From: Neisseria flavescens
GTDB lineage: Bacteria > Pseudomonadota > Gammaproteobacteria > Burkholderiales > Neisseriaceae
Assembly (NCBI RefSeq): GCF_005221285.1
Contig: NZ_CP039886.1
Coordinates: forward strand, 558,001 to 622,000
Direction: 5' to 3'
Length of the DNA stretch: 64,000 bases
Part shown: positions 35,731-43,485 of the stretch, in pieces
How the letters are laid out: each line of letters begins with the position of its first letter
How positions within the stretch are numbered: the stretch's first letter is position 1
Notes under the pieces: generated by a model
The model's database searches: none
What the model was told of the DNA's origin: nothing
Seen by the model: the letters and a program-made list of their open reading frames with translations, nothing else
Translations under genes and position numbers: made by a program

Positions 35731-37932
35731 ATGAACAGCAAATTAGCCCTGATGCCGCTGCTGATTGCGAGCGCATTTTCTTATGCCGCCGATGAAGCGA
35801 CACCTGAAACCCCTGTACAACAGCAGTTGCAGGAAGTCAATGTCCGCGCCGACGCCAAACGCGTCAAAGCCGCCCGTTCTTACTCCATCGCCAGCGACGG
35901 CGACTTGCGCGACCGTGTGAACTTAGGACTGCTAGGCAAGGCAAATGCCTTTACAGCACCAATTACAGTCGTCAATTACGATGAAAAAGTATTGGGAAAC
36001 AACGCATCCCGTACATTAGTAGATACAATCGCCAAGAACGATGCCTCTACCATGCAGTTCGGTGGTGAAAGCAATACTATTCAAGGTGTATATGTCCGTG
36101 GCTTACAGCTTGATGCCCGTCAGTTTAGTATCAATGGCTTGGCAGGTCTTTATTCTTATTATCATACCCCGACTGCGGGCGTTTCTTCAGCACAGTTGAT
36201 TAAAGGTGCTTCAAGTTCCACTGTCGGCATGGACCCTGAGGGCGCAGCAGGTTCTTCTGTCAACATTGAAACTAAAAAAGCATCCGATGAAGGTAACCGA
36301 AAAATCGGTTTAGCGGTTTTCAGTAAAAACCGTACCGAAGGTGCAATCGATATCGGTCAGCGTTTTGGTGAAAACAAACAGTTTGGCATCCGTTTCAATG
36401 GTAAATACCGCAAAGGTGAAACCGCCCGTAAAGGTTATAAGGAAGATAATCAGGAATTTGCATTAAATACTGATTATCGTGGTGAGAAATTACGTCTGTC
36501 TTTCGATTCGATGTATAACCACCGTAATACAGAGGGAGGTCGTGCGCGTATTCATGAAATGCAGGATCTTAACTTTGCCATGCCTGCCGCACCAAGTGGT
36601 AAAACCCTACTTGTCCCGTCTTGGCAGGAGCAAACTACTAAAACTATCACGAACGCACTGACGTTTGAATACGATACTGACTACAATATGCAGATTAGTG
36701 GTGGTTTGGGCTATATGGAGTCTGTGTATAAAGGTTCGTTTACACAACTTCTCATGAAAAACCGTGCAAATGGTGGTAATTTGGGTAAGTACACGGCGAA
36801 GGCTGCACAACCATTTGAATTCCTTTCTCGCACAACTAGTGGTAATTTGAAAGCTCGTGGTGAATTTGAAACCGGTCCGGTTGTTCACAATTGGGCGACC
36901 TCATTCGATTACATCAAGCGACACCGCGACCATGACCAGGGAACGCGCAACGGCGATGACTTGGATACCAACATCTACAACCCTGTTTTCCCTGTTACCC
37001 ACCGTGACAATCCTGCCAATATACAAGGTACAGAGCATACGACTTATGAGACCCCCAGCCTTGCAATATCCGATACTTTGGGTTTCGCTGATAATACTAT
37101 CCGTTTAACCTTAGGCGGACGTTATCAATGGGTCAAACAAACTGCTCATCCAAATTTGACAGGCAATGCAAAAACTGATGCAAGCCGCCGCTCTTCTACT
37201 GTGAAGTTCAGCAAAAAACGGTTCAGCCCGATGTTTGCCGCAGCTTGGGTGCCTAATACCGGTATGGTAGTGTATGGAAACTATATGCAAGATTTGGAAC
37301 CGGGTGCGACTAACGAGGATACTGGAGAAATGTCCAAACCTCGTGTCAGCAAACAGATTGAAATGGGTGTACGAAAAAACTGGGGTGATGTTGTAACCAG
37401 CCTGAACGCTTTCCAAATCGTCCGTCCGGGTTATTGGCGCAATACGCAAGAGCAGCATGGTAAAGAAATCAACCGTGGTGTTGAGTTTAATACGTATGCC
37501 AACCTGATGAATAAAACCCTTCGTCCGAGCTTTGGCATTATGTATCTGAAAGCGCAGTTGAAGGATTATCCGCGTTACAATAATACTTTAACAAATGGTA
37601 ATCAGGTTGCTAGCCCGCGTGTTATTGCCAAAGCAGGTATTGAATGGGATACGCCATTTGTCCAAGGTCTGACTTTGAAAAGCAATATCCAATACTACGG
37701 TAAGTCTTTCCAAGATACTGAACGCCAATATAAACTGCCGTCCTACACCTTAGTTGACGTGGGCGCGCGCTACAAAATCAAGCTGGGCAAAAATACTTTG
37801 ACCGTCAGCAGCTCGGTGGAAAACCTGTTCAACAAAAACTACTGGCAGGTACAGCGCGGACAATACGACCGCAGCTTCGCAGTTGTCGGTATGCCGCGCA
37901 CTTATTGGCTGAAAACGGAATTGGATTTCTAA
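35731..37932 (+). CDS. TonB-dependent siderophore receptor
   Basis: 733 residues with a signal peptide (cleavage near SYAA, residue 20), a TonB-box-like QEVNVRADA, a plug domain with VYVRGLQLDARQFSINGL, and a barrel ending TYWLKTELDF. The plug layout fits the FhuE/FoxA/FpvA group of hydroxamate or pyoverdine-type siderophore receptors, to which neisserial TdfF belongs. An AAGGAA ribosome site precedes the ATG. Loop sequences are variable in the family, so the ligand is open. Confidence 0.85.
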   Translation: MNSKLALMPLLIASAFSYAADEATPETPVQQQLQEVNVRADAKRVKAARSYSIASDGDLRDRVNLGLLGKANAFTAPITVVNYDEKVLGNNASRTLVDTIAKNDASTMQFGGESNTIQGVYVRGLQLDARQFSINGLAGLYSYYHTPTAGVSSAQLIKGASSSTVGMDPEGAAGSSVNIETKKASDEGNRKIGLAVFSKNRTEGAIDIGQRFGENKQFGIRFNGKYRKGETARKGYKEDNQEFALNTDYRGEKLRLSFDSMYNHRNTEGGRARIHEMQDLNFAMPAAPSGKTLLVPSWQEQTTKTITNALTFEYDTDYNMQISGGLGYMESVYKGSFTQLLMKNRANGGNLGKYTAKAAQPFEFLSRTTSGNLKARGEFETGPVVHNWATSFDYIKRHRDHDQGTRNGDDLDTNIYNPVFPVTHRDNPANIQGTEHTTYETPSLAISDTLGFADNTIRLTLGGRYQWVKQTAHPNLTGNAKTDASRRSSTVKFSKKRFSPMFAAAWVPNTGMVVYGNYMQDLEPGATNEDTGEMSKPRVSKQIEMGVRKNWGDVVTSLNAFQIVRPGYWRNTQEQHGKEINRGVEFNTYANLMNKTLRPSFGIMYLKAQLKDYPRYNNTLTNGNQVASPRVIAKAGIEWDTPFVQGLTLKSNIQYYGKSFQDTERQYKLPSYTLVDVGARYKIKLGKNTLTVSSSVENLFNKNYWQVQRGQYDRSFAVVGMPRTYWLKTELDF

Positions 37933-37958
37933 TCTGATTTCGGTTTGACCGTAATAGC

Positions 37959-38021
37959 AGGCCGTCTGAAAGGGAATGATAAAGAGCAAGAATTTGGTTT
38001 TTATCCCTTTTCAGACGGCCT
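37959..38021 (+). terminator. DUS inverted pair with extended stem
   Basis: AGGCCGTCTGAAAGGGA pairs with TCCCTTTTCAGACGGCCT; the stem extends beyond the DUS arms (AGGGAATGATAAA with TTTATCCCT). Confidence 0.75.
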
Positions 38022-38130
38022 GATTTGATTGCCTTACGTTTTTGCTTGAAAAATCTTACATGTTTTTTATGGATTTCACGCGAAACAAGGTTAATATTCC
38101 ATTTTCACAATACATCATTCGAGAAGACAT

Positions 38131-38694
38131 ATGAAAAAATCCATCAAACTGACCCTGTGCGCCCTCGCACTCTCACTTTCCGTGCAAGCGCAAGCAGTTA
38201 CCCATGCCGTGATTGAAACCAATATGGGCAACATCCAACTGGAGCTGGATGAAGTCAAAGCGCCGAAAACCGTGGCAAACTTTGTCAATTACGCCAAAAA
38301 AGGTTTTTACGACAACACGATTTTCCACCGTGTTATCGACAATTTTATGATTCAAGGCGGCGGATTTACCGAGAACATGGTTCAAAAATCCACCGACAAA
38401 GCCATCACCAATGAAGCATACAACGGCTTAAAAAATAACATCGGCACCATCGCTATGGCGCGTACCGGCGATCCAAATTCAGCAACCAGCCAGTTCTTTA
38501 TCAACACAGCCGACAACGACTTTTTGAATTTCAAAAGCAAAACCCCTCAAGGCTACGGCTATGCCGTTTTCGGTAAAGTTACTTCCGGCATGGATGTGGT
38601 CCGTAAAATCAGCAAAGTAAAAACTGCGACACGCGGCTTCCATCAAGACGTTCCAACCGAAGCCGTGATTATCCGCAAAGTCAGCATCAAATAA
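38131..38694 (+). CDS. ppiA: Periplasmic peptidyl-prolyl cis-trans isomerase (cyclophilin)
   Basis: 187 residues, signal peptide cleaved after VQAQA (about residue 22) and a complete cyclophilin domain: FHRVIDNFMIQGGGFT, MARTGDPNSATSQFFIN. It assists folding in the periplasm. The ATG follows GAGAAGACAT. Similar to PpiA of enterobacteria; the cytosolic PpiB lacks the signal. Confidence 0.88.
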   Translation: MKKSIKLTLCALALSLSVQAQAVTHAVIETNMGNIQLELDEVKAPKTVANFVNYAKKGFYDNTIFHRVIDNFMIQGGGFTENMVQKSTDKAITNEAYNGLKNNIGTIAMARTGDPNSATSQFFINTADNDFLNFKSKTPQGYGYAVFGKVTSGMDVVRKISKVKTATRGFHQDVPTEAVIIRKVSIK

Positions 38695-38719
38695 TTTTGA
38701 TTGTTTGAACCCAAACAAC

Positions 38720-38746
38720 AGGCCGTCTGAAACATTCAGACGGCCT
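38720..38746. terminator. Inverted DUS pair after ppiA
   Basis: AGGCCGTCTGAA and TTCAGACGGCCT separated by only three bases. Confidence 0.75.
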
Positions 38747-38816
38747 GAATTTATTTATTTGATAATAAGTAGCAATTTGGGCGATAATTCAGCATCTACA
38801 ATTTAAGGAGTCAATT

Positions 38817-39674
38817 ATGCAAACCCGCCTGCCTTTTTTCGGCGTTGTCCGCGTCAGCGGTGAAGACAGGGCTTCATTTCTTCATGGTCAATTATCCAAC
38901 GATATTAATAATTTAGCTTCCGGTCAGGCATGTTACGCCACATACAATACGCCTAAAGGCCGTGTGTTGGCGAATATGTTGGTCGTCAATCGCGGAGAAG
39001 ATTTACTGTTGGTCATGGCTCAAGATTTGACCGAAGCCATCGTCAAACGCCTGAGAATGTTTGTCTTGCGTGCAAAAGTCGTCTTCGAGCCGATGCCTGA
39101 TTTAGCAGTCAGCGGCGAGTTGGCAGACAATGCAGAACCTCATCCTGCTACCGAACCGCAACTGTCTTTTTCAGCTCAAATTCAAGAAAATGCCGTAGAA
39201 ATTGCCTTGCCGCACACAGGCCGTCTGAAAATTTCAGCAGCCGAAAACGCAGCCGAATATCAAGCAGAAGCCGAAAACGCGTGGAATCTGCACGAAATCC
39301 GCAGCGGCTATCCGTGGATTTGCGCCGCAACCAAAGAAGCGGCTGTTGCCCAAATGCTCAACCAACACATCATCGGCGCAGTCCATTTCCGTAAAGGCTG
39401 CTACCCCGGCCAAGAAATCATCGCCCGCGCCCAATACCGAGGCCAGGTCAAACGCGGTCTGGCCGTATTAAGCGGCGATTCTTTGGAAGCCGCCGGTATT
39501 ACCGTCAAAGTCGGCGAAGAAGAGGCTGGCATTATTCTCAATACGGCACTCACAGAACAAGGCAGCCTCAGCCTCGCCGTTATCAAGTTTTCCGCAGCAG
39601 AAGCAGCATTGACCGATGCAGACGGTAATGCTTTGAAACAGGAAGCACTGTTTTTTACGATTGAGAAAGATTGA
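38817..39674 (+). CDS. ygfZ: Folate-binding protein YgfZ (GcvT-like)
   Basis: 285 residues. YgfZ uses tetrahydrofolate to help build or repair iron-sulfur clusters. The family hallmark KGCYPGQE lies at 193-200, with the conserved Cys195. TAAGGAG precedes the ATG. It stands alone between DUS hairpins. Confidence 0.88.
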   Translation: MQTRLPFFGVVRVSGEDRASFLHGQLSNDINNLASGQACYATYNTPKGRVLANMLVVNRGEDLLLVMAQDLTEAIVKRLRMFVLRAKVVFEPMPDLAVSGELADNAEPHPATEPQLSFSAQIQENAVEIALPHTGRLKISAAENAAEYQAEAENAWNLHEIRSGYPWICAATKEAAVAQMLNQHIIGAVHFRKGCYPGQEIIARAQYRGQVKRGLAVLSGDSLEAAGITVKVGEEEAGIILNTALTEQGSLSLAVIKFSAAEAALTDADGNALKQEALFFTIEKD

Positions 39675-39736
39675 TGTTAGATGATTGAATAAAAAGCTTA
39701 AATTTAAGGATTAATCAGCTTTAAATGAAAACAGAA

Positions 39737-39768
39737 AGGCCGTCTGAAAATTATTTTTCAGACGGCCT
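39737..39768 (+). terminator. Inverted DUS pair after ygfZ
   Basis: AGGCCGTCTGAAAA and TTTTCAGACGGCCT with T3 beyond. It forms the left part of the 240-bp direct repeat. Confidence 0.75.
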
Positions 39769-39980
39769 TTGATATTGAGTTTTGTTGGTACATGACCCAA
39801 GCTACGTTTGCTGCCGACTGAATTACGACATGGTTTGGGATCATTTGGTAACAACAAAAACCGCGTGCGTGCGTACCGCACACACACTACACCTCAATCT
39901 TAAGGTTTGCATCGCCCGCAGTGGTAGGGTGTGGTCTAGCCACGCACGCGGTTGACAGGGGTGTGGGCTACGGCTTGCTG
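39739..39980. repeat. Direct repeat, copy 1 (contains a long palindrome)
   Basis: About 242 bases that recur nearly unchanged at 41798-42041, roughly 2.06 kb away; I count only about a dozen differences. Within it, 39861-39953 is an imperfect palindrome: ACCGCGTGCGTG at the left and CACGCACGCGGT at the right, with a second nested pair around CACACACTACAC and GTAGGGTGTGG. No protein is evident. The stretch 39675-40054 holds only this and two DUS hairpins. Confidence 0.85.
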
Positions 39981-39999
39981 TAAGGGTGTGAAATAAAAA

Positions 40000-40033
40000 A
40001 TGCCGTCTGAAGCCCAGCGTTTCAGACGGCATT
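40000..40033 (-). terminator. AT-DUS inverted pair after tehA
   Basis: ATGCCGTCTGAA and TTCAGACGGCAT form a 12-bp stem. Both arms are of the AT dialect, unlike most pairs in this window. Confidence 0.75.
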
Positions 40034-40054
40034 TTTGACAAGGCGGCAAACGCA

Positions 40055-40999
40055 TCAGCCGCGTACCAAGAAACGCCCCGTCGCTATCCGATGCAGCGTG
40101 CCGGCAAGCAGCAGCGCCACGCCTGCCGAACCGGCGGCGGCAAGCGTCAGCCCCAAGCCCGACAATACGCCGGAAGCCGCCAGATGCAGGCCGCATCCCG
40201 CCATGGCTGCGAAACCGAATGAAAATCCCCAAAAGCTCATCGTAAAACCGCCTTCCCAAAACCAGCGTGTCAGGCGCAGCAAGAACAAAAACTGCAGGCA
40301 GCCGTAGCCGATTAATGCCAACGCAAAACCGTCGATTTTACCGCCGACGGCAAAATACGCGCCGCAGCCGACAAAGGCGGGCGCAAGCTGGATACCGACC
40401 ACGCCGCGCGCCGCCGTACCGACCGGTACCGCCGTACGCAGCCTGCCCAAGACGGAGGCTTCCAAACTCAGCCAGGAAAACATACCCGCGCCGAAAAACA
40501 AAGCCGCATAATCATGATGCCCCAACGCCGCCAGAGATGACGCGCTGACAAAGTTTGTCGCCACCGTAGGCAGGTAAATAATCGGCGTCGTCGCCTCCAA
40601 AGAATGCAGGCCTCGCCACAGACCGGCCGCCCGATACATCGAAAACGCCAACTGTCCTGCAACGCCCGCATAAATCAGGACTGCCGCCGCGCCTGCCTGA
40701 TAGGGCTTCAGCGCGAGTCCCTCCAGCATAGCGGTAATCGGAATCGCGCTGATGAAGCAGCATTGCACCAAGTCGCGTAAATCAGACAAAAAATCGTTTC
40801 GGTACGCAAATATTTTGATCAGGTATGCCGCCACCAGCAAGAGCCAGACAACCGAAGCCACCGCAAGCAGCGATTCGGCGGCCAAGGCGGGCAGCAGCCC
40901 GACAGACGCGCCGTAACGCCACGACAGCCCCAAGGCAAACAAGCCCAGCGCGATGCTGAAATAGCTCAAAGGAATCGGAAATTTCTTAGATGCAGACAT
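40055..40999 (-). CDS. tehA: TehA-like transporter (tellurite-resistance/dicarboxylate, SLAC1 family)
   Basis: 314 residues from ATG 40999, with ten predicted membrane helices and no large soluble domain, as in TehA and plant SLAC1-type anion channels. The G+C of this gene is clearly higher than the genes around it, and its flanking DUS copies are of the AT dialect (a copy at 41006-41017 directly supplies the leader, with AGGGTG near the start). It sits between two direct repeats. Import from an AT-DUS Neisseria is plausible but not proven. Confidence 0.75.
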   Translation of the reverse strand: MSASKKFPIPLSYFSIALGLFALGLSWRYGASVGLLPALAAESLLAVASVVWLLLVAAYLIKIFAYRNDFLSDLRDLVQCCFISAIPITAMLEGLALKPYQAGAAAVLIYAGVAGQLAFSMYRAAGLWRGLHSLEATTPIIYLPTVATNFVSASSLAALGHHDYAALFFGAGMFSWLSLEASVLGRLRTAVPVGTAARGVVGIQLAPAFVGCGAYFAVGGKIDGFALALIGYGCLQFLFLLRLTRWFWEGGFTMSFWGFSFGFAAMAGCGLHLAASGVLSGLGLTLAAAGSAGVALLLAGTLHRIATGRFLVRG

Positions 41000-41227
41000 A
41001 AACACCCTTCAGACGGCATGCCGTCGTAACGCACAGATAAAATTGAGTATGATATAAAAAACAGGCAGGCGGAGGATGACGTATCCGTATCGGCATATTG
41101 CCGTTTTGTCTCATTGCGCCAGATGTCGGAAGCGGTTGCGCATCGGGCGCGCGTTTTTTGCGGTGTGCGGCGTGATTCGGATGCAGGGGGAAACGAATCA
41201 GTAACCGTATTAACCGTAGTGTGGGCT

Positions 41228-41470
41228 TCAGCCCACCAATTGACAAGCAAAAATGAAGAAACGGTGGGCTGAAGCACATCCTACGCAACTGAAATAACCC
41301 GCCCCGCAGCAAATTCGGTGGTGCGGAACAAAGTGCAGCCGTTGCGTGATTTGTTGCGGTGAAAGCGCCCAGTTACGCAAAGGAATCAGCAGCGTGAATG
41401 CCAGTTGGTACGGGAAGATTTTGCCTTTTTGCGTAAGTCCCTGCCAAATGCTTTTGAGCGTCTTAAACAT
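41228..41470 (-). pseudogene. Remnant of a class I SAM-dependent methyltransferase
   Basis: The reading frame begins MFKTLKSIWQGLTQKGKIF and runs to RICCGAGYFS, which resembles the N-terminus of class I methyltransferases up to the glycine-rich SAM loop (normally ExGxGxGYFS). After that the frame runs into an unrelated inverted repeat (GTGGGCTTCAGCCCAC, 41219-41234) and stops. The rest of the enzyme is missing, so only about 60 residues of a roughly 190-residue protein survive. Confidence 0.5.
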
Positions 41471-41530
41471 AGGAATTTCTTTGGGTAATTCGTTTTACTT
41501 TGTACCTGCACAATATACAGTATAAAAATA

Positions 41531-41712
41531 GAGACCTTTGCAATAACATAGGTTACTAAAATTTTATGCTCAATCTCATTTTCAAAATACAAAACTTTTC
41601 TGATTTTTCCTACTTTTTGCTCAATATTAGGAAGGTTTTAGGCAATTGAAAATTTTTTTGGCGCATTTTTATGCGTCAAATTTCGTTAACAGACTATTTT
41701 TGCAAAGGTCTC
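41531..41712. mobile_element. Small IS-derived element with IS5-family type ends (MITE-like)
   Basis: 182 bases bounded by GAGACCTTTGCAATAA on the left and its inverted match TTTTTGCAAAGGTCTC on the right (13 of the first 13 positions agree). These ends resemble the termini of neisserial IS5-family elements such as IS1106. The interior is AT-rich and carries no transposase. No clear target duplication could be seen. It may be moved in trans by a related transposase. Confidence 0.6.
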
Positions 41713-41744
41713 AAATAGTGTGTGTTTTTTCCAATCATCACAAA

Positions 41745-41784
41745 AAGCAGCCTGCACTTCGATTTTTGAATGTGCAGGCTGCTT
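41745..41784. repeat. Inverted pair of Kingella-dialect DUS (AAGCAGCCTGCA)
   Basis: AAGCAGCCTGCA (41745-41756) and TGCAGGCTGCTT (41773-41784) form a 12-bp stem. This 12-mer is the dialect reported for some Kingella species, not for Neisseria. Confidence 0.75.
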
Positions 41785-41797
41785 TTGATAGAGAGAA

Positions 41798-42041
41798 GCC
41801 GTCTGAAAATTATTCTTCAGACGGCCTTTGATATTGAGTTTTGTTGGTACATGACTCAAGCTGCGTTTGCTGCTGACTGGATTACGGCATGGTTTGGAAT
41901 CATTCGGTAGTAACAAAAACCGCGTGCGTGCGTACCGCACACACCCTACACCTCAATCTTAAGGTTTGCGTCGCCCGCAGTGGTAGGGTGTGTGGTCTAG
42001 CCACGCACGCGGTTGACAGGGGTGCTGGCTACGGCTTGCTG
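41798..42041. repeat. Direct repeat, copy 2
   Basis: About 244 bases matching 39739-39980. The internal palindrome here is 41919-42013, with arms ACCGCGTGCGTGCG and CCACGCACGCGGT. The right end overlaps a short open frame with a good ribosome site, so this copy looks like the parent and the other a derivative. Confidence 0.85.
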
Positions 42042-42103
42042 CCGCGTTTGCCGTATTTGTCGGCAAATTCGCCGTTGATGATGGCGGAAGTAGGAACTTG
42101 CAT
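42029..42103 (-). other. Short open frame with good ribosome site, truncated gene start
   Basis: 24 codons beginning MQVPTSAIINGEF at ATG 42103, behind GGAGAACC at suitable spacing, and ending at TAG 42029-42031 inside the repeat. The product is not recognised. It looks like the 5' end of a gene whose remainder was lost by recombination at the repeat, but a genuine tiny peptide cannot be ruled out. Confidence 0.35.
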
Positions 42104-42153
42104 GATGGTTCTCCTTGTTTCGGGTTGGACGGTAGGGGGATTTTAGTGGAAAA

Positions 42154-42192
42154 ATGCCGTCTGAAAACGAGATTTTTGTTTTCAGACGGCCT
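42154..42192. terminator. Hybrid DUS inverted pair left of the R-M cassette
   Basis: ATGCCGTCTGAA on the left and TTCAGACGGCCT on the right, the same AT/AG hybrid arrangement as the pair at the other end of the cassette (44517-44547). Confidence 0.7.
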
Positions 42193-42219
42193 GTAAACCT
42201 AAAAGGTAGATTTTAAATC

Positions 42220-42267
42220 TTGGCTTAAATTACAAAAAACGCTAAAATAATGTCATTTATGAATGAC
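42220..42267 (+). promoter_or_regulatory. Promoter and possible operator of the R-M methyltransferase
   Basis: TTGGCT (42220-42225) and TAAAAT (42243-42248) at exactly 17 bases form a good sigma-70 promoter. An inverted repeat GTCATT-TATG-AATGAC (42252-42267) lies at the expected transcription start and could be bound by the methyltransferase's own N-terminal domain. Confidence 0.55.
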
Positions 42268-42280
42268 TGAAAGATTAGCC

Positions 42281-43432
42281 ATGACCGAATTTGCACGAAA
42301 AAATTGGAACAAGTTAGCTGGAGATGCCATAAAAGCCAAAATGCATGAGCATGGAATTGGCTTTATACAATTATCAGAATTATTCTTGGAGCAAGGGGAA
42401 AGTGAAACGGCAAATGCAATTTGTAACAAAGTAAATAGAGGTACTTTTTCCCATGCTTTTTATCTTAAATGTATGGAGTTAATGGCCAAACAGGAAAAGC
42501 AAGAAGACCGCGAAAAAAAATATAAAATTATTTCTTTATTTAGCGGTTGTGGCGGAATGGATTTGGGTTTTCTAGGGGGCTTTGAGTTTTTAAACCGTAC
42601 TTATGACAAACATGATTTTGATATTATTTGGGCGAACGAAATCGACGAACACGCTGTTAGAACCTACCGCCACAACTTAGGAAATCACATTGTACATGGT
42701 GATATTTGGCAGCATTTGGATGAAATACCCACTAGCGCAGACATCATTATCGGTGGCTTTCCTTGTCAGGATATTTCTATTAATGGTAAAGGTGCAGGTA
42801 TTTCAGGCAGCCGCAGCGGGCTGTATAAAGCCATGTTGTCTGCTGTTGAACGCGTTCGCCCCAAAATATTTGTTGCTGAAAATGTCAAAGGGCTACTGAT
42901 GAAGCATCATCGGAAAGATTTGGAAACAGTGCTTTCAGATTTTCGCAATTTGGGTTATCAGGTAGATTACTACTTGCTGAATGCAGCCGATTACGGTGTT
43001 CCACAGACTCGGGAGCGAGTTATCATCGTTGGAAGGCTACCTGAAATTCCCGAAATACAGATTGAAAAAACAAATACCAGCAACAGCTATGTAACAGCCA
43101 GACAGGCTATAGGCGATTTGGTCGACAAAGTAGAAGACGAAATTGCCAACCATATTTGGAGTAGAGCAGAAAAAAGCCCCGATCAAGGCAGTCGAAAATT
43201 GGATGCCGAAAGGGCGGGCTACACTATTAGGGCAGAATGCCATGGAAACATACAGTGGCATTACGAATTACCCCGCCGCATCTCCATGCGTGAGGCGGCG
43301 CGCATCCAATCGTTTCCGGACAATTTTATTTTCCAGGCAAAATTGCGTGCCACAGAACGGCAAATTGGCAACGCCGTCCCTCCTGTTTTAGGGTGGCACA
43401 TCGCCGCCGCCGTTAGTAAGGCACTTAAATAA
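42281..43432 (+). CDS. DNA (cytosine-5-)-methyltransferase of a type II R-M system
   Basis: 383 residues from ATG 42281 (an ATG at 42263 is also in frame but would fall inside the operator-like repeat, 8 bases past the expected transcript start). The first 70 residues form a separate domain resembling DUF6471 (KLAGDAIKAKMHEHGI, NKVNRGTFSHAFYLKC). The catalytic part shows motif I LFSGCGGMDLGF, motif IV GGFPCQDIS with the active Cys, motif VI ENVKG, motif VIII QTRERVIIVG and motif X GNAVP. It would protect the host from the nuclease encoded 53 bases downstream. G+C is lower than in flanking genes. The recognition sequence is unknown. Confidence 0.9.
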   Translation: MTEFARKNWNKLAGDAIKAKMHEHGIGFIQLSELFLEQGESETANAICNKVNRGTFSHAFYLKCMELMAKQEKQEDREKKYKIISLFSGCGGMDLGFLGGFEFLNRTYDKHDFDIIWANEIDEHAVRTYRHNLGNHIVHGDIWQHLDEIPTSADIIIGGFPCQDISINGKGAGISGSRSGLYKAMLSAVERVRPKIFVAENVKGLLMKHHRKDLETVLSDFRNLGYQVDYYLLNAADYGVPQTRERVIIVGRLPEIPEIQIEKTNTSNSYVTARQAIGDLVDKVEDEIANHIWSRAEKSPDQGSRKLDAERAGYTIRAECHGNIQWHYELPRRISMREAARIQSFPDNFIFQAKLRATERQIGNAVPPVLGWHIAAAVSKALK

Positions 43433-43485
43433 CCCTGTTAAATAAGATAAAATTACTACTTTATATTTTTAAGTGGTAATGCATT

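Noticed and set aside
40055..41005. Longer start (GTG at 41005) for tehA
   Set aside because: The ATG at 40999 is preceded by a reasonable AGGGTG site; the GTG overlaps that site.
41531..41712. Target-site duplication around the IS-like element
   Set aside because: AAATAG occurs on both sides but is misaligned with the ends, so no clean duplication can be claimed.
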